Positions 47,786-60,492 of a DNA stretch of 64,000 bases are shown piece after piece. The notes beneath the pieces were generated by a model that worked only from the letters and a program-made list of their open reading frames with translations, searched no databases and was not told the DNA's origin. Source of the stretch: Stereocaulon alpinum (lineage: Eukaryota; Ascomycota; Lecanoromycetes; Lecanorales; Stereocaulaceae); assembly GCA_018257865.1 (NCBI GenBank), contig JAEUBA010000064.1, positions 1 through 64,000 of the forward strand. Reading direction: 5' to 3'. The stretch's first letter is position 1, and each line of letters opens with the position of its first letter. The position numbers were made by a program, and so were the translations under genes.

Positions 47786-49275
47786 TCAGGGCATTTGATA
47801 CGTAGAAGAGCTCGGCTCATGTGCCGTAGCTCCATAGGCGCGGAGCATCTCATCGATTCTGCCAGCGTACAGGAGAGACATTGGCATCCCCGTCGTATCC
47901 ATCTCTTCCATATCTTCTTTTATATCATCAAGGTTCTCGTATGAATCAACGAGTTCGTCTGTCCGCAAGCCTTGTAGCCGATCGATAACGAAGTTGTCGA
48001 TCTCCCAGGGAGGGGAGCGAGCATTGTAGGGTGGATTGCCGATTAGGTAGGCAAACAAATTACGCTCTCTTGGGTGCTCATTGGCCGGTCGGGCCCTGTT
48101 CCATAGGTCACCATTGTAGATGTCTTTATTGTAGTGGCGCACGACTTCAGCTACAAGTTCCACGAGGATAACGGCCAGTTGGGATCCCGCCTCGTTATCG
48201 AGTGGAGCTAGTGCACTCCTAGCGTCGTGGTCTTCGTACATCTGGTGAACAATGGAGCGAAGTAGCCTCGCACAATGAGGTACGTCTAGATCTCCTAAAG
48301 TTCCGAGTGAGTGACCTGCTGAAGGGCCTGTCTCCGCGTACTGATTCAACCGCTGCAAAGCTGCTTGTGCCCTGAGATACAGGGTCTTGTAAGACTTAAT
48401 AGCGCGAGCCTCACGAGGCACTAGCTGCTGTAAACGCCTGCGAAAGGCGTCGTCCCGAAGTGCAAGGCGGTATATCGTCGCAGGAAGGTTCCCTTCGACA
48501 AGGATATCATCCGGAGATAGATGTGAAACCTTGTTCACAACATCGTCATGGACCTCACTAGGGATCATGTCATCGTAGAAGCTTGCAAAGATATCGTTCA
48601 AGATATCCGGAACTGGGATTTCGTCATCCGGATCTGGAATGTCGACGCTGAATCGGTTGAGCTCTCTTGCCAGAGTTGCCTGTCTTTCTGCAATGAAAGG
48701 GAATAGCTCGCTGAACTGAGCTGTCAATTGTATCTGGGGGGGTCTCCGTGTAGCAACTCCTTGTTCGGTGTTCGAGCGCACTGCGTGAAGGACGTCAAAT
48801 AGCCACTGTACCAGTAAGCATGGTCCTGTGGATCATACTGGCTTTCGCAATATCTTACCCAGATGTGAGCACAAGGTTGGAGTGGGGTTTGAAACTCCGC
48901 ACAGGTGCATTCGAGGAACCGATCAGCCCCAATGGCAGGGTCATGTATTCGCACAGTGACCGGTTTACTCAGTTGGAAAGCGTAGTATCTGTCGCGGCCG
49001 GTATTGAACCCTTCTAAACGATCGACTATGAACTCGGACTGAAGGCCTTCCGCGGCACGTCGAGAGGATGTGGGTGATAACATCTGCGTATCGTATCGCA
49101 TGCCACTGTGGGATCGTATTGGGCCGACTTGAATTTGAGCACGGCCACGACCTCGACGTCGCCCTCCACCTCGGGGGGTCCTGCTTCCTCTCTGCTGTGG
49201 GAATTGGGACTGGGAGCGAGTGACTGGCATATCGTCCAGGTTGAGGCTCTGCAACAAACGTGCAGGGTCCGACAT
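47786..49275 (-). CDS. SWIM-type zinc finger protein
   Basis: Exons 49,275-48,859 and 48,805-47,786 give 478 aa. The start MSDPARLLQSLNLDD is chosen over an upstream in-frame ATG at 49,446 because the upstream part is a hydrophobic, unlikely leader. After an Arg/Gly-rich stretch (RGGGRRRGRGRA), a SWIM finger CTCAEFQTPLQPCAH (CxC...CxH) lies near residues 122-137. The intron (GTAAGA donor, TGGTACAG acceptor, 53 bp) joins PCAHIW to WLFDVLHAVRSN, restoring the expected HIxWLFD context. The long C-terminal part is helical with acidic segments. SWIM fingers bind DNA or protein partners; in fungi this family has no fixed role known to me. Confidence 0.75.
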
Positions 49276-51247
49276 AAGAAATACAAGAACGACGTTTGGT
49301 AGCAGTAGAAGAGTATCGCGCTGCAGAACGCAGACTTCGGATCGACATGATGCTCTTATATCAAAGGATGACTCGAGATCCAGGCAACAAGCTAGGATTG
49401 AAAGAAGACAAGCAGTGAAGGGAGGATCAAATGGCACCAGCCCCATACGTGGCGCTTAGAAGATACAAACGCCAGTCAGAGTCATCAAAAAGCGAAGTCG
49501 CCGCACGGCTATGGCTTCTGAGACCACAGTTCGAACAGCTCGACAGTCGGCTGAGCATCTTAATAGTAGCGCGGCAGGCTCAGCTCGTAATGATAGGAGC
49601 AGAAGGCATTATACGGAGGTTGGGAGAATGAGCGGGAGGCTCTGCCCGGCCGCTCCCAGGCTTAGCCATTCCGCTGAGGGCGAGAGATAACAGCTTCAGT
49701 GGGTACGACTTGAGTCAAAGAGTGCCGAGCGCCCTTAGCTGGGGTAGATAAGTCCACGGTGGCCTTGCAATTGGCTACCAGGGCGATGTATAGGTAAAGG
49801 GCGGCGTGTTCAAGACCGGGCCAAAATGACCTACGAGGAACTGGTCCGACGTTAACGATATTGGTCCTTGAGGCTGAGATCTCAATTAGGGCAACTGGCG
49901 GCCTTTACTACAGTATTGGGAGCAGATCATCGTATGGTTCATTGATGAAGGCACTCCCGCAGGAAATTGAGGTCACTGGATAATGGAGCCATTCCTGAAG
50001 TAGCCTAAGGGGGGTGGTTAGTAGACCCGGAAGCAGTTAGGCCCCCTTCAGCCCAACTGTGCCGTGAATTGTTCACAGCACTTTAGTCGACGAGGCACGA
50101 GCAATTATATCAATTCTCTTGCTTGATGCAAAAGCATCATGGAGATGACCGAAGATGCCCAAGTTTAGCACAGCAAGGCATAATTACAATCATTGGTAGG
50201 CTTGCACATCATCGTCGCATTGCGGGACTGGAAGCGAACGCTTCTCCGGGCTGCTGAGAACGGTATCTCTAATAAACTGGCGTCTCACTTACCTGGTACT
50301 CCGTTACTGGGGACTCCAGCGCTTCAGATTAGGCTAAGAGAGACTCCTTCCGGTGACAGTTGGCCAGCGTTGCCGCTCGTCATTGGGTGGACGTTATCTC
50401 GAAAACCCTGTATATCCAATGTCAAGCGATCTTGTGCCACCAGGATTTTACGATCAATGAGGCTGAATGCGAAGGATCGTTTGAGAAACACTGTCAAAGT
50501 CACATACGTTGCTTGATGCCTTCTCGCTTTAGAGGCTTTGATGTTGGTAAAGGATTTTAAGAGGATGAAACATGGATGGAACAGTTCTTTCCGTACTCTG
50601 GGGAGGCTGTGCGAGCTCCGTCGGGAAACGCGCTTTGCACATGTACTTTTTGTGGCAATGTGACTGTTGAAACAGGACGTTTCTTGGGGAAAATGGGCGA
50701 GGTTCCTCCTTAAATCACGGCACTTTGCGTTGAAATAAGCCATGCATACGATCGTTTCAGTTAGGAAGCTATGGTACAGAGATAAGCTCTAAAGACATCA
50801 CTATCCGTACTTATGTCGCTCAAAGATGCCAATAGAGTAGATGTATCAGAAGCAGCCGCAAGCGAATAAGCTACTAGGCAGATTTCTCCCAACGCCCAAG
50901 AGTAACCAATGGAAGTATGTTAGGAAACCCATCTGCCCCAGAGCGTTAATGTGCAAAGGTGACCGTCGTTACCCTGCTATCCAGCCCCATCATCACGTTC
51001 CCAATTTTGATATGCGCCATCCAATGCTTAATTGGACCAGGATGATGCCTGACCGCTGGTCGTGAGCCGCTATCGTATACTGGGCTTTTCCAGATGACGC
51101 CTTTGCCGTTCGCTAATGCTCTTCCGTTCCGCCAACTATGACAATATTGATGACAAAAAAATATGTGTATTCTAAGTTCGGAGGCTGTTGATATCTACTT
51201 CATGGTTCGCAGCCAAACTTTTGAGGCTATTGGTATGCCGACGAAAA
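49276..51247. other. Gene-poor intergenic region
   Basis: About 2 kb between the SWIM gene's 5' end and the 3' end of the C2H2 factor gene. Only short overlapping frames with no domain are present. No RIP signature, TIRs or RNA genes were recognised. Confidence 0.5.
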
Positions 51248-53275
51248 CTAGCGTTGTTGTTGTTGTTGTTGTTGTGGGGGTGGTGGCGGCCGCTGATGGT
51301 GAGTGGCTGATTCTAGCTGATTTTGTAAAAAGGTGACCTGATCCTGAAGCCGCTCAATTCGGGCCTCGAGACTTCGAGCGTAGGACCATATCTGATCAAG
51401 AGACTGTGGTTGAGAGCTATGGACCTTGTCAAAGCTCATATGAGGTCCTGTGCTATGACTGGAGTGGCTGTTGTTTGCTGAAGACATATTCCCTAGGGGA
51501 TAGCTTGGCGAACTTGGTCCGTGAGGTCCAGGAAGACTATTACCCGCGGTTGAGTGTAGCTGTGCAAGCCCAGGCGCTTGACTCTGTAGAGTAAACCTTG
51601 GTTCAGGAGGGTTCAGACCAGGCAACGAGGGTAGTTGTGGTGCATTCGGGTGGCTAGCTCCTGGATGTGGTGGTGGTAGATTCATTGGCGGGGACGCGTT
51701 GTGGCCAGTGGTACGTCGACCGAACTGCTGCTGCTGCAGCTGCTGTGTCAAGCTTGGAGATCGATTACGATGAATCCCAGAGTCTGGATGGCCCAACTGA
51801 TGAGATGTCATGCCAGCCGGTGACAGAGGCTTGGGGCTCTCAGTCATGCCGCCTTGTGCAAACACATTCGATCCAGAAGACTGGAAGCTACTTGAAGGGC
51901 CCGAGCCAGGTGGAAATGAGGTTTGGTTGAGCGGAGACTGAGCGGGTGTTCCTCTTGGACTTGCAGCTGGCGGGTATAGGCCACCAGCAGGCGGACGAGC
52001 AGCAACTGGGGGATACGTGCTTGGCTGTCGCGATTGATAAATGCTAGGATGCTCTCGCACTTGTCGATGGTGGTCATCAGGCGCTTCATGCTTCCGTATG
52101 CTCGGAAGGCTCCTCCCACTCGGGCTTTCAGTATCTTCATCCATATGCTCGGGTTCATGAGATGCCTCTTCAGTGTACATGATACCGGGCATGCTCTCTG
52201 AATCTCCAGCCCGCGTTCTATCTTCATGTTTCTCGTCACCACCATAACTACCCATACTCGATCTGCGGCCCGCGCAGCCGCCCTGACCTTTGTTGTGTCT
52301 TGCTAGTGCATCGCCGCGAGCAAAACTGCGATCGCATTTCGGACACACGTGAGGTCTTTCTCCCGTATGAAGCTTTGTGTGTCGTTTCAAATCATGTAGG
52401 CGTCGGAAACTGGCTTCACATGCGTCGCATCTGTAAGGCTTCTCGTGGCTATGAGTGAGGAGGTGACTCTTCAGGTTGTGTTGCCTGGTAAAATCAGTAC
52501 TACAGTACGGGCACTTGTGTCTCTTGGTGGATGGAGACCTGTTGTTGTCTCTACTGCTGCCGTACCCAGATTGTGGCAAGCTGGATGTTCGATGGGCTTG
52601 AGCACCTAGCATCGGTCCAGGATATGTGAAAGCCTTGGTAGATCGACCTTCATCAGGATCCGCACCACTGCCATCATCGCCTGTCTGCTGACGAACATCT
52701 GAATGCGGACTCTCGTCGTCGTCGCCCTGGACATCGTCCATTTGACCTGGGCTTGCCACCGACGCCCCATTGGCGATTATGGTAGCGGCAGGAGTGCTTT
52801 CAAGCGTGCGAAAGCTTGCCGTGCTTTGAGGGCTTGTGTGCATAGTATTCTCATTTAGCGATGGAGCTTGGCCTTCTCCAGAGGGCGCTTGTATGGAAGG
52901 AGCTACCTCTGCAAGAGGCTTGCTCAAAGTTATTGCCTCTTTCGGGGCATCTTGTGGTTTGCTCATGCCACTCGACTGCGATCCGAATAGATCCTGGAGG
53001 GCTTTGGCCGCTGGATTCGGGCTATGCTGTCTGGCTGCTGCTTCCTCTTTCGCGCGTTGTTCGTCACGTAAAGCAGCAGCTCCCGTCAGCGCTTTCGGCG
53101 CAAAGTTAGGGGAGAGTGCCGCTTTCGGGAATTTCGACTCGGGGGAGATGGCGGATGACGGCTTTGAAGAGCGACGACGCTTTCGAGAACCCTTGGGGGC
53201 CTGAGGGCTGGCCGACTGGTCAAGAGGCGCAGGCGGCAGGTCAGAGGTTGAGGCAATCGCAATAGAATCTGCCAT
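51248..53275 (-). CDS. C2H2 zinc finger transcription factor
   Basis: A single-exon 675-aa protein. The N-terminus is Ser/Pro/Ala-rich with a basic patch GSRKRRRSSKP (nuclear localisation). Three fingers span residues about 253-335: CPYCSTDFTRQHNLKSHLLTH, CDACEASFRRLHDLKRHTKLH and CPKCDRSFARGDALARH followed by an atypical spacing to Cys (C2HC-like). Linkers HEKPYR and TGERPHV are typical DNA-binding linkers. Long Gln/Pro/Ser-rich tracts follow, then a coiled coil (SYARSLEARIERLQDQVTFL) and a terminal Gln run. The arrangement resembles fungal Azf1-like regulators from memory, but I do not assign a name. The 5' side lies next to a 1.8-kb gene-free region. Confidence 0.88.
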   Translation of the reverse strand: MADSIAIASTSDLPPAPLDQSASPQAPKGSRKRRRSSKPSSAISPESKFPKAALSPNFAPKALTGAAALRDEQRAKEEAAARQHSPNPAAKALQDLFGSQSSGMSKPQDAPKEAITLSKPLAEVAPSIQAPSGEGQAPSLNENTMHTSPQSTASFRTLESTPAATIIANGASVASPGQMDDVQGDDDESPHSDVRQQTGDDGSGADPDEGRSTKAFTYPGPMLGAQAHRTSSLPQSGYGSSRDNNRSPSTKRHKCPYCSTDFTRQHNLKSHLLTHSHEKPYRCDACEASFRRLHDLKRHTKLHTGERPHVCPKCDRSFARGDALARHNKGQGGCAGRRSSMGSYGGDEKHEDRTRAGDSESMPGIMYTEEASHEPEHMDEDTESPSGRSLPSIRKHEAPDDHHRQVREHPSIYQSRQPSTYPPVAARPPAGGLYPPAASPRGTPAQSPLNQTSFPPGSGPSSSFQSSGSNVFAQGGMTESPKPLSPAGMTSHQLGHPDSGIHRNRSPSLTQQLQQQQFGRRTTGHNASPPMNLPPPHPGASHPNAPQLPSLPGLNPPEPRFTLQSQAPGLAQLHSTAGNSLPGPHGPSSPSYPLGNMSSANNSHSSHSTGPHMSFDKVHSSQPQSLDQIWSYARSLEARIERLQDQVTFLQNQLESATHHQRPPPPPQQQQQQQR
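51251..51284 (-). repeat. Poly-Gln/Pro coding repeat at the C-terminus of the C2H2 factor
   Basis: On the plus strand a GTT run (51,253-51,274) followed by GGGGGTGGTGG encodes, on the minus strand, consecutive prolines and then seven Gln before Arg and stop. It is a trinucleotide repeat prone to length change. Confidence 0.8.
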
Positions 53276-55053
53276 GTATGGATGTGTTGCCTTGTTGTTA
53301 TTCGGTGTGAAGCTGTATTGGCAGAGAAAAAGCTAGGGACGATATCTGCCATGAAGGCTGCTGTTAGCATCTCCACTGGCTATGTTCCGTGAGGCGCGTT
53401 CCTCTCTTGGCGAGTAAAGCTGATAGAAGGCACGGAAGAAAACTCAAAACAGTCATTCTTGTTTGACATTCTGGGCCGAGGACACAGGCAAGACAGGCAG
53501 GTCAAACATACCTAGAGCAAGGGGTCTGTAACGTAAGAAAACCCGTCCATCCGATCAAGCTCGAGCTCAGAAGCCAGATTATTGTCTACCACTCACGAGT
53601 CACTCCCCTTGAGACCGATCCGAAAGCTGTCTTTGGCCAAATGCTGGAGGACGCATCGCCCGACAGAGTGGCGTTTTGCACGGCACCAAGAACTCAGACC
53701 CCACGTGTACTGGCCTGGTCCGAAGCGCGAAGGATGGTGTCGTTCTCAAAAGTGCTAGCTCTTATCTTCTCTGTTATTCTGGCCTTTGTATGTGGCGTCG
53801 TAGAGCAAGTATTATTCAGCCTGATGCGCCATACGCTCTCTCAACGTCTCTGGATGTAGAGGAGAGTGACAGTGCCCAGCTCTTCCTAGAGATTACACCG
53901 GGGGAGATGGTTTATGGAATTGCGATTAGGCGAACGATTGAGCAATGAATACACAGTATTGAATAGGTAGAACCATGGAGGGAAGGCGAACTTGATTTGG
54001 CGACTTGGGATCGCAGCGCACTGCGTCAGAGTGGCTAAGGTAAGGTTGCTAAAATGGTGGCTGGGCATTGGGACAATCCCGTATCCGTTGAACACCTTGC
54101 CGAGCACAGTACGGTACCGTGGAATAATGCTGACTTCAGCTGCAGACTACAACGCTCCTTTCGGATATCCCAAGGTGAAGCTAATCTACGTCAAGATGGA
54201 ATATGAGTCCTGGAAGCAGCTATAAACGTTTTGCGCAGGCGTAGGGTACGGTTGAATGAAGAGGCAAAGGCTTGAAAAAGCCTCTGCAGCGCTTTTGCTG
54301 GAAGTAATACCCGCAAATTCGCCTCCTCTACCACAGGGGCCGGGTTCCATTCACAGGAGCTTACCGAGCTGTGCTTACCTAAGGTAGGGTAAGTAAGTTA
54401 CTTCAACTTAAGGTAACTACTCCCAGCAGCGACTGCCAACAACCAACAACCAACAACCAACAACCAACAACCAACAACCAGACGGGTTGCCGATGTCTCG
54501 AAAAGCTTATTCGTTCGTGATCAAATCGAACGTGGCGCAATGTGGATGGACGTGACATCCGTCCTCGGCATCCTCGTAATTCCAAGTCCCTTCTACACTT
54601 CCATTGGGCGGGAACTGTGCAGCGGCCTTCCGGGCGTAACGCTAATGCTGCCCCAGGCACCTCAGCCACACGCAGATCCACCGGCATAATTTTGCCAGTC
54701 AAGGCTGTCGATGCCGTCCGCTGAGTCGTGACGGAATTTGTCTGATCGTCCAGCACTTTGTTTCAACGATCAGCACTTTCTCAAACACTAGCAGTCTCCG
54801 ACTAAACAATATATATTAAGTTTGTTAAAGTGTACAATACTATGTTCGCTGCGCTCTAGCGCTCACATTCAGCCAAAAGAACTGACTTCGTAGTAGGAAT
54901 CATTAGCCGTTCGTTACACTCATCTGGACAAAACCGTGAGTGTGTAGGTCATAAAGCGGAAACGCCTTTTCCCGCCCCAACAATGCTATCTCGCGGCTAT
55001 GCACCGCGAGGGGTATCAAGAATAGTTCTTCATGGTAATTGGCGACCGAATCC
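53276..55053. other. Gene-free region with minisatellite and a near-palindromic patch
   Basis: About 1.8 kb with no supported gene. It includes a 7-bp minisatellite (54,436-54,480) and a patch around 54,376-54,420 with repeated TTACCTAAGGTA/CTTAAGGTAAC-like inverted motifs. Short frames on both strands have no domain. Confidence 0.5.
54436..54480. repeat. CCAACAA minisatellite, about 6.4 copies
   Basis: Six perfect tandem copies of CCAACAA followed by CCA. On the minus strand the unit keeps an open frame reading LLVVGCW repeats, which explains a spurious ORF there. Confidence 0.9.
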
Positions 55054-58000
55054 TCATCCGCTGGGCTCCTTCAATGCATTCCTTTTCTTCGCTTCCTCTA
55101 GTGCCTTTTGTATCCTTGCTTCATGCCCAGGTTCGACAGGTCCTGCCTGCGCCGGTGTACTGTCCGCTCGTCCATTCTGAACGCCCAAGAACAGCATCAA
55201 TTTGATGATCTCGTCATTCGTTCTCCGAGAATCCTCCCTAATAAGCGCTAGGCGGTGCTCTAGGTCTCTCATGAGTTTCTGGTCCTCTTTCAGCCTCTCT
55301 TCTTTCAATTTGGCTAGCGTTGCCCCGTCGGCCTTCGACACCTTGGCCTTTGCAAGGGAGAGTTCGTAGTCCGCAGAATTCAGGAGCATATCTGCGACGT
55401 GGAATGTTTGCACAATCTGCTCTGAAGACGTCGCTAAAAGAGCGGTGACACTCTTGGCCTTCTCTACCTCTTCCAGACCGGCTGTTGGCTCATTCGACCC
55501 GGAAACAGAAGCAAAAGCTCTCCCGGACGCGATCCGGCGCACCGCTTTCATGATCGCTTCCATGTAGTCCTGGTTAGCACCCACACCCCGAAGTGTGTTC
55601 TGGTCAAGTACATCCATGAGACGATTAGCTCTTGTATCACGTTGTTGACAGTACTCGATAATGGCCTTCTTCTCTGCATCTTCAAATTGCTTCTCGAGCT
55701 GCTTGACCTTCGCGATGTTGCTCAGAGTATACCATGGAGATATCTCAGTCTTCTTCAACCGGCGATCTCTCTCCAATACTGCTTCGAATGCCTTCTGATG
55801 CCGAATTTCGAGCTTCTGGTGCAACCCGAGAAAGGCACTCATTGTGGGTGCAAGCGCAAGCCCATCGTCCGACCCCTCAAACATCTCTTTACCAGCTAGC
55901 GTATCATTCATCAATTTTGAATATTGCTCGTAGTGAGGTACAAGCTGATCGAGCTCATAATGCAAACGTGTCCACACAACGTTGAAGACATCGGCTACGA
56001 AAGTCTGATATTCCGAACGGTCCTCGTCAGCTCTCCTTGCTGCTTCCGACTGCTTGAATTCAGCCTCCAGTTCGGAGATGTCTCCATACCCGATCTCGTG
56101 ATCGTCGAAAAGTGAGTCGATCCTCTGCTCGGACTCGACCTGCCGTGCATGCCGCTGTCGATCGTTCTCTTCGCGCTGTTTCTTTGCTTTGGCGTCCCAT
56201 GTGACGACGCTTTGATGGATAAAGGTGAAGTCGTCAGGAACAGCATCAATGACGTTCTTGAGGTCCTGCAGTCGAATGGATTCATGGATGATCGCTTCTG
56301 ACTCTGGGAGGGCCAAGACTAAGGGATCGAAGTCGGCCTTTACGAAGCGTCGCAGATCTGGTAGCGCTGGTACAGGCTCGGCTACGGTCGACTTTTGCTT
56401 GATAATAGTGTCTGAAGCATCGTCTCCCTTAATCTTATTGTTTGGATTGTATTGACTCGTTGGGGCTGCAATAGAAACGTTCACGTCGCTGTCAAGCTTA
56501 AGCTCCGGTTCCCGCCCAAAATTGGATCCGCTCTCGAGTGACCCTTGTGTCAGAGTTGCGTAAGGGCGGCAAACGGACTTACGATTCGCCAGGTAGTTCT
56601 TGACCTCTGAACGACCTCCCTTGGATCTGATAGGTGGCTTGTTAGACTCTTCCATGCCTTCGGCTTGGAGAGCGATCGGCGCGCTGGAGCTTGGCGAGTC
56701 CACAGTGTTTCCGCGCAGGGAGGATGAGCGTGAGTGCAGCGTCAAACCTAACCCATTCTCCACGCTTGTTCTTTGAGGGCGAGACATTATGGGTCTGCCA
56801 CCAGGGCTGTATATTGCCCCATCCGAGGGAGAGTCCTCTGCAAATGGCTCAGGAGTCCCACCCCTTGCCGTTGAATTTGAAGTATCCTGTATCACCAGTG
56901 GGGCTAGGGCTTTTCCAGGAAGACCTATCACACTATCTCGATTTGTGGGTAATGCAGGGAGAGCCTTCAGTGAGCGCTGAAGGTTCATGGTATTAGCCCG
57001 TTGCACAGCTTGCTTTACGAACCCGGTTTTCTCCGCCGTCAGCTTGGCTTCTGGCTTCTGTTCTGCTGGCTGTTGCTCCGCCGGCTTCTGCTCTGCCGGC
57101 TGGTGTGAGACTATAAGATCGTCGTCGGTACCGTAAAGGACGACTCGTAAACGAGACTCTCGACTCGTGAAGACATTGAATATGTTCAACTTGTCTTTGT
57201 TGCTCTCCGCTCGAGCCTCTTCTCGCAACATTGCGGCAAAGCGGTTCAACGAGGCTTTGCCCCATGGATCTAGGTCTACATAAGGGTCAATCACATTTTC
57301 TGCCTTCGCCGTGGGCCCTTGGATAGGCAGATGAGGAGCGACCCATTGTTTTGTGACGTTTTCTTCTGGCGGGGCGCCAATAGCATTGCTGCCGAAGTGA
57401 GACTCCTCCACATTACGAAAGAGATGTGCAACCTTCGAATTCTCAGGGGAGTGCTTCTGACTGGGTATATTCTGGTTCTGATCTCCCAATGCTCCTTGTG
57501 ACATTCGGTGATAGCCAATGTTCGGTGTCTCTGTTGAGGGATTTCGCATGACCTCTTCGGCTGCGACTAATTGGGTAACAAGGGAAACCTCTTGCGAAGC
57601 TCTTCGGGAACTCTCTGGAGGAACTTGACTTTGGACGTCCTCGTCAATGGACCGTTGCTGGGGGTGCTGCAGATTGTCCTGCGCGCTATTGGGGATGGCT
57701 GTGTATCCTCTGGGAGTCTGGTTGCCTGGTAAATGCTCTTCCGGACTTCTCTTGGTGAGTTCTTGTAAGCCTTCATGGGCAGGCAAAACGCCGGATGTCT
57801 CTGATAAGGTCATCTTCGCATCTCTTCGAGCAGTCGTATCGTCCTCTCTAGTGCCTGCAAGGTCGAATTGGCCATTTATAGCAGCGCTTTCTATCGGAGT
57901 GCTATCTCTATCTGACTCTGCAGGGCCGGGATGAGCGGGTTTCCACGAGCTAACTTCGTCACCAGTTGAGGCATCAACGTTGTGTTTTGTCTGATAGCCA

Positions 58001-60492
58001 TCCATCCCGTCATGACTGTAGTCTTTATTTAGTGGAACGAAGGGGTCTGATTGTTGGGAGAGACCAGTGAGATCCTCTGGCTGTTTTGGGTCAGGATTCA
58101 GCTGCTCTTTGTTCTCTTTGTGGCTCGATAAAACATCCGCATCCGTCAGCAAAGCTTCGCTCCTTCGCTGTCGCTGCTCTTCAGAAGGGTTCGTACACTC
58201 AAGGGAAGCTGGCAACTTTGGTAAGGATGGGGCATCTCTCAGTATTACATCAACACCTAGCATTCTCTCCTGCGGAGTAGATGCTAGAGACGCTTCGGCC
58301 ACATCTGGAGGCTCATCGTTGATATTGCCGTTCTTTTGGTCATCCGTCCTATCGTTCTTCCCCACGTGTGGAGCTTCAGACCATGCTCGGATAACATCAT
58401 CCAGATCTGGTCGTTGGTCGGGGGACATGTCTGATGCTACTCCCGCCGTACTTAGTATAACATGTGGTTTGCTCGTGCTTTGGGATGATGGCGACCTGGG
58501 AGCTATGCTATGATCATCCTTATCATCATTTCCTGCCTTCTGAGCCGCCTCTTCTTGCAACAAACTCGGTTTGGGTTGTCTGGTGGGAGACCTCTCAGGC
58601 AACGGCGACATCTTTTTCGAATCTGTCCCTGGATCTTGCGTTTCTGGTTCGTTGGGCTGTTGCAAATAATCTGTAGAGCGCGAATCTCCAGGTAATTCGG
58701 CAAAGGGATCCTTTACGCTTGCGCTATCTCGTGGTCTGGGCCGGCTGTAGAGCTCCTCGTCGTCAATTTCTTCCGCCTCATAATCCCCAAAGTATTCCCA
58801 ATCGGAAGGTCCACCAAATCCTAAGGCAGAAGCGCCGTAGGGTACGCCTGGCGCAGGGGAAAGACTGGTCGATCGGGTTGGGAGTTTCTGGTGCTCAGAA
58901 GGCATTACTGTGGAAGTCGTGGCCGAGCTCCTTGAACCTACAATAGATTCTCCAGGTGTCGCTGTAGGTGAAGCTACCTGGCTATGGTCTCCATCGGCTT
59001 CAGAAGACGAACGGCCGGAGTGCCAATAGAATGAATCGTCGCCCTCTTGCGGTTGTCGAGCTTTGTCTGCTGGGTGTTCACTTTCGCGATAGGACGTATT
59101 CGAAGTCTGCTGTGACTCTGGTGTCGACTTGCCAGCATTATTGGAAGACAAATCGGTAGTCGATATTGACTGTCCATCATGAGATAAGGCAGCGTGCTGT
59201 TGTTCTGGAGATGGCGCGTAGGCTGCTTGAGATTCCCATGGCTTTGATCCTGGCACCCAGCGATCTGTGTCGTTGCCTATAGGCGAAATAGAGGATTGAT
59301 GTAAATGCTGACCTGCGTGATTGCGATCGCTGTCCTGGTCGTGATAGGTTGTCGTGGATTGGGGCAGCAACTGCTGCAAAGATATTGCTGGCTCGTGCAA
59401 AGGCTGGGCTGGCGGTAGGGCAGATTCGACATTAAAGCTAGTGAAGTGCGGTGTTGGGATCTTAGGTCCCTGTTCCTGGCCCTCCCATTGAGATGAGCCG
59501 GTGCCTGTATCGTGCGAATTCTGAGGATCGAATTGAGGACGTCGCAGCTTTTGGGGACTTTGGGGGCGTCTCTCATCATAGCTGTGCTCTGGATCGTATC
59601 GAGGGCGCCGCAGCGCGACTTCCGATGGCTGGGCATCTTCGTCGTAGTCTAAAGGTATCTTCATAGGAGGAGGTGGCGGTAGTCTTTCTGGGTGAGGAGG
59701 AGATGTTGGGCTTTGTATTTCCTCTGGTGGGATATGTGGATGGTCTGGCAATGGCGGCGCAGACTCAGAGTCGTAAGCAAGAGGTTGGAGGAATAGAGGT
59801 ACATCGATAGTCGTTGCTGATAAGCGTGAAGAGGCCTTTGACCTGTACGAAGCGTGGTGCTCTAATTGTTGATTGGGTCTGGGCTAGAAGGGAGGATAGG
59901 TCAGTCATGGTTCATAGTTTTGCAATCCCGAATAAGGCCTGGCCTACTTACTGGTAATGGTGGTTTCGATATTGGCTCTGGCGCACGTGGCTGTGCATAC
60001 TTATGCTTGTAGTTCACTCTTGAAGTGTCCGGAGGTTCATCATCCCAAGTTGTGTTGACTGGTGGCTGGCTGGCGCCAGGCATAAAAGAGTAGCTGTTAG
60101 AACTGAAAGCCATGTTCGTGAAGTGACTTGGAGAGGGGGCTGAAGGCAAGGGACTGGCGGAATGCCATCCTTGTTGCGACGAATCCTCTGCTTGCGCGAA
60201 ATTGTTGGACCATTGAGGCGACGTATAGGCGGGTATGCCCGGTGACAATCGAGGGGGTAGGGTCGGCGGTAGTTCAGGATCGTGATTCAGACTCCAGGTT
60301 GATCCTGTTGACACTTGGTTAGTGGATGGAGCTGGTAGAGTTGCGCTGTCGCATACCATTATGACTTGGGGAGTTTTCGGCTGATGCCCAACTCTGCGCT
60401 GGTCCGTAATAGAATTTAGACAAAGGGGGAAGGACAGAAGGTGCTGCTTTGGGCGAGGGAGAGCGTTGCGCCCGATATCTGCTCTCTGGCAT
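55054..60492 (-). CDS. Giant disordered and coiled-coil protein (1772 aa), function unknown
   Basis: Exons 60,492-60,357, 60,304-59,952 and 59,883-55,054 join in phase: SPSHN|GSTWSLNH and SKPPLP|PRPNQQLE. The start MPESRYRAQRSPSPKAAPSV is the first Met of a Pro/Ser-rich N-terminus. Residues about 1-1000 are low-complexity and polar. A possible folded piece comes next: YVDLDPWGKASLNRFAAMLR, then LRVVLYGTDDDLIVS followed by PAEQ repeats. The last 500 residues hold a helical domain (ADFDPLVLALPESEAIIHES; LDQLVPHYEQYSKLMNDTLA; YEL..AKAKVSKADGATLAK) ending KALEEAKKRNALKEPSG. Architecture suggests a scaffold or cytoskeleton-linked protein, but I recognise no named family. Intron 1 has a CTAAC branch site. 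Confidence 0.75.
57055..57102 (-). repeat. PAEQ/PAEQK in-frame repeat within the giant protein
   Basis: Four consecutive PAEQ[KQ]-type units (HQPAEQKPAEQQPAEQKPE) encoded on the minus strand by near-identical 15-bp units. Probably a linker that grows by slippage. Confidence 0.8.

Noticed and set aside
47568..47853. Minus-strand frames with CPDW...CKTC cysteines after the SWIM gene
   Set aside because: They overlap the SWIM gene's 3' end in another frame, and no splice site joins them convincingly.
54403..54756. 117-codon minus-strand ORF with LLVVGCW repeats
   Set aside because: The repeats come from the CCAACAA minisatellite and the rest has no domain.
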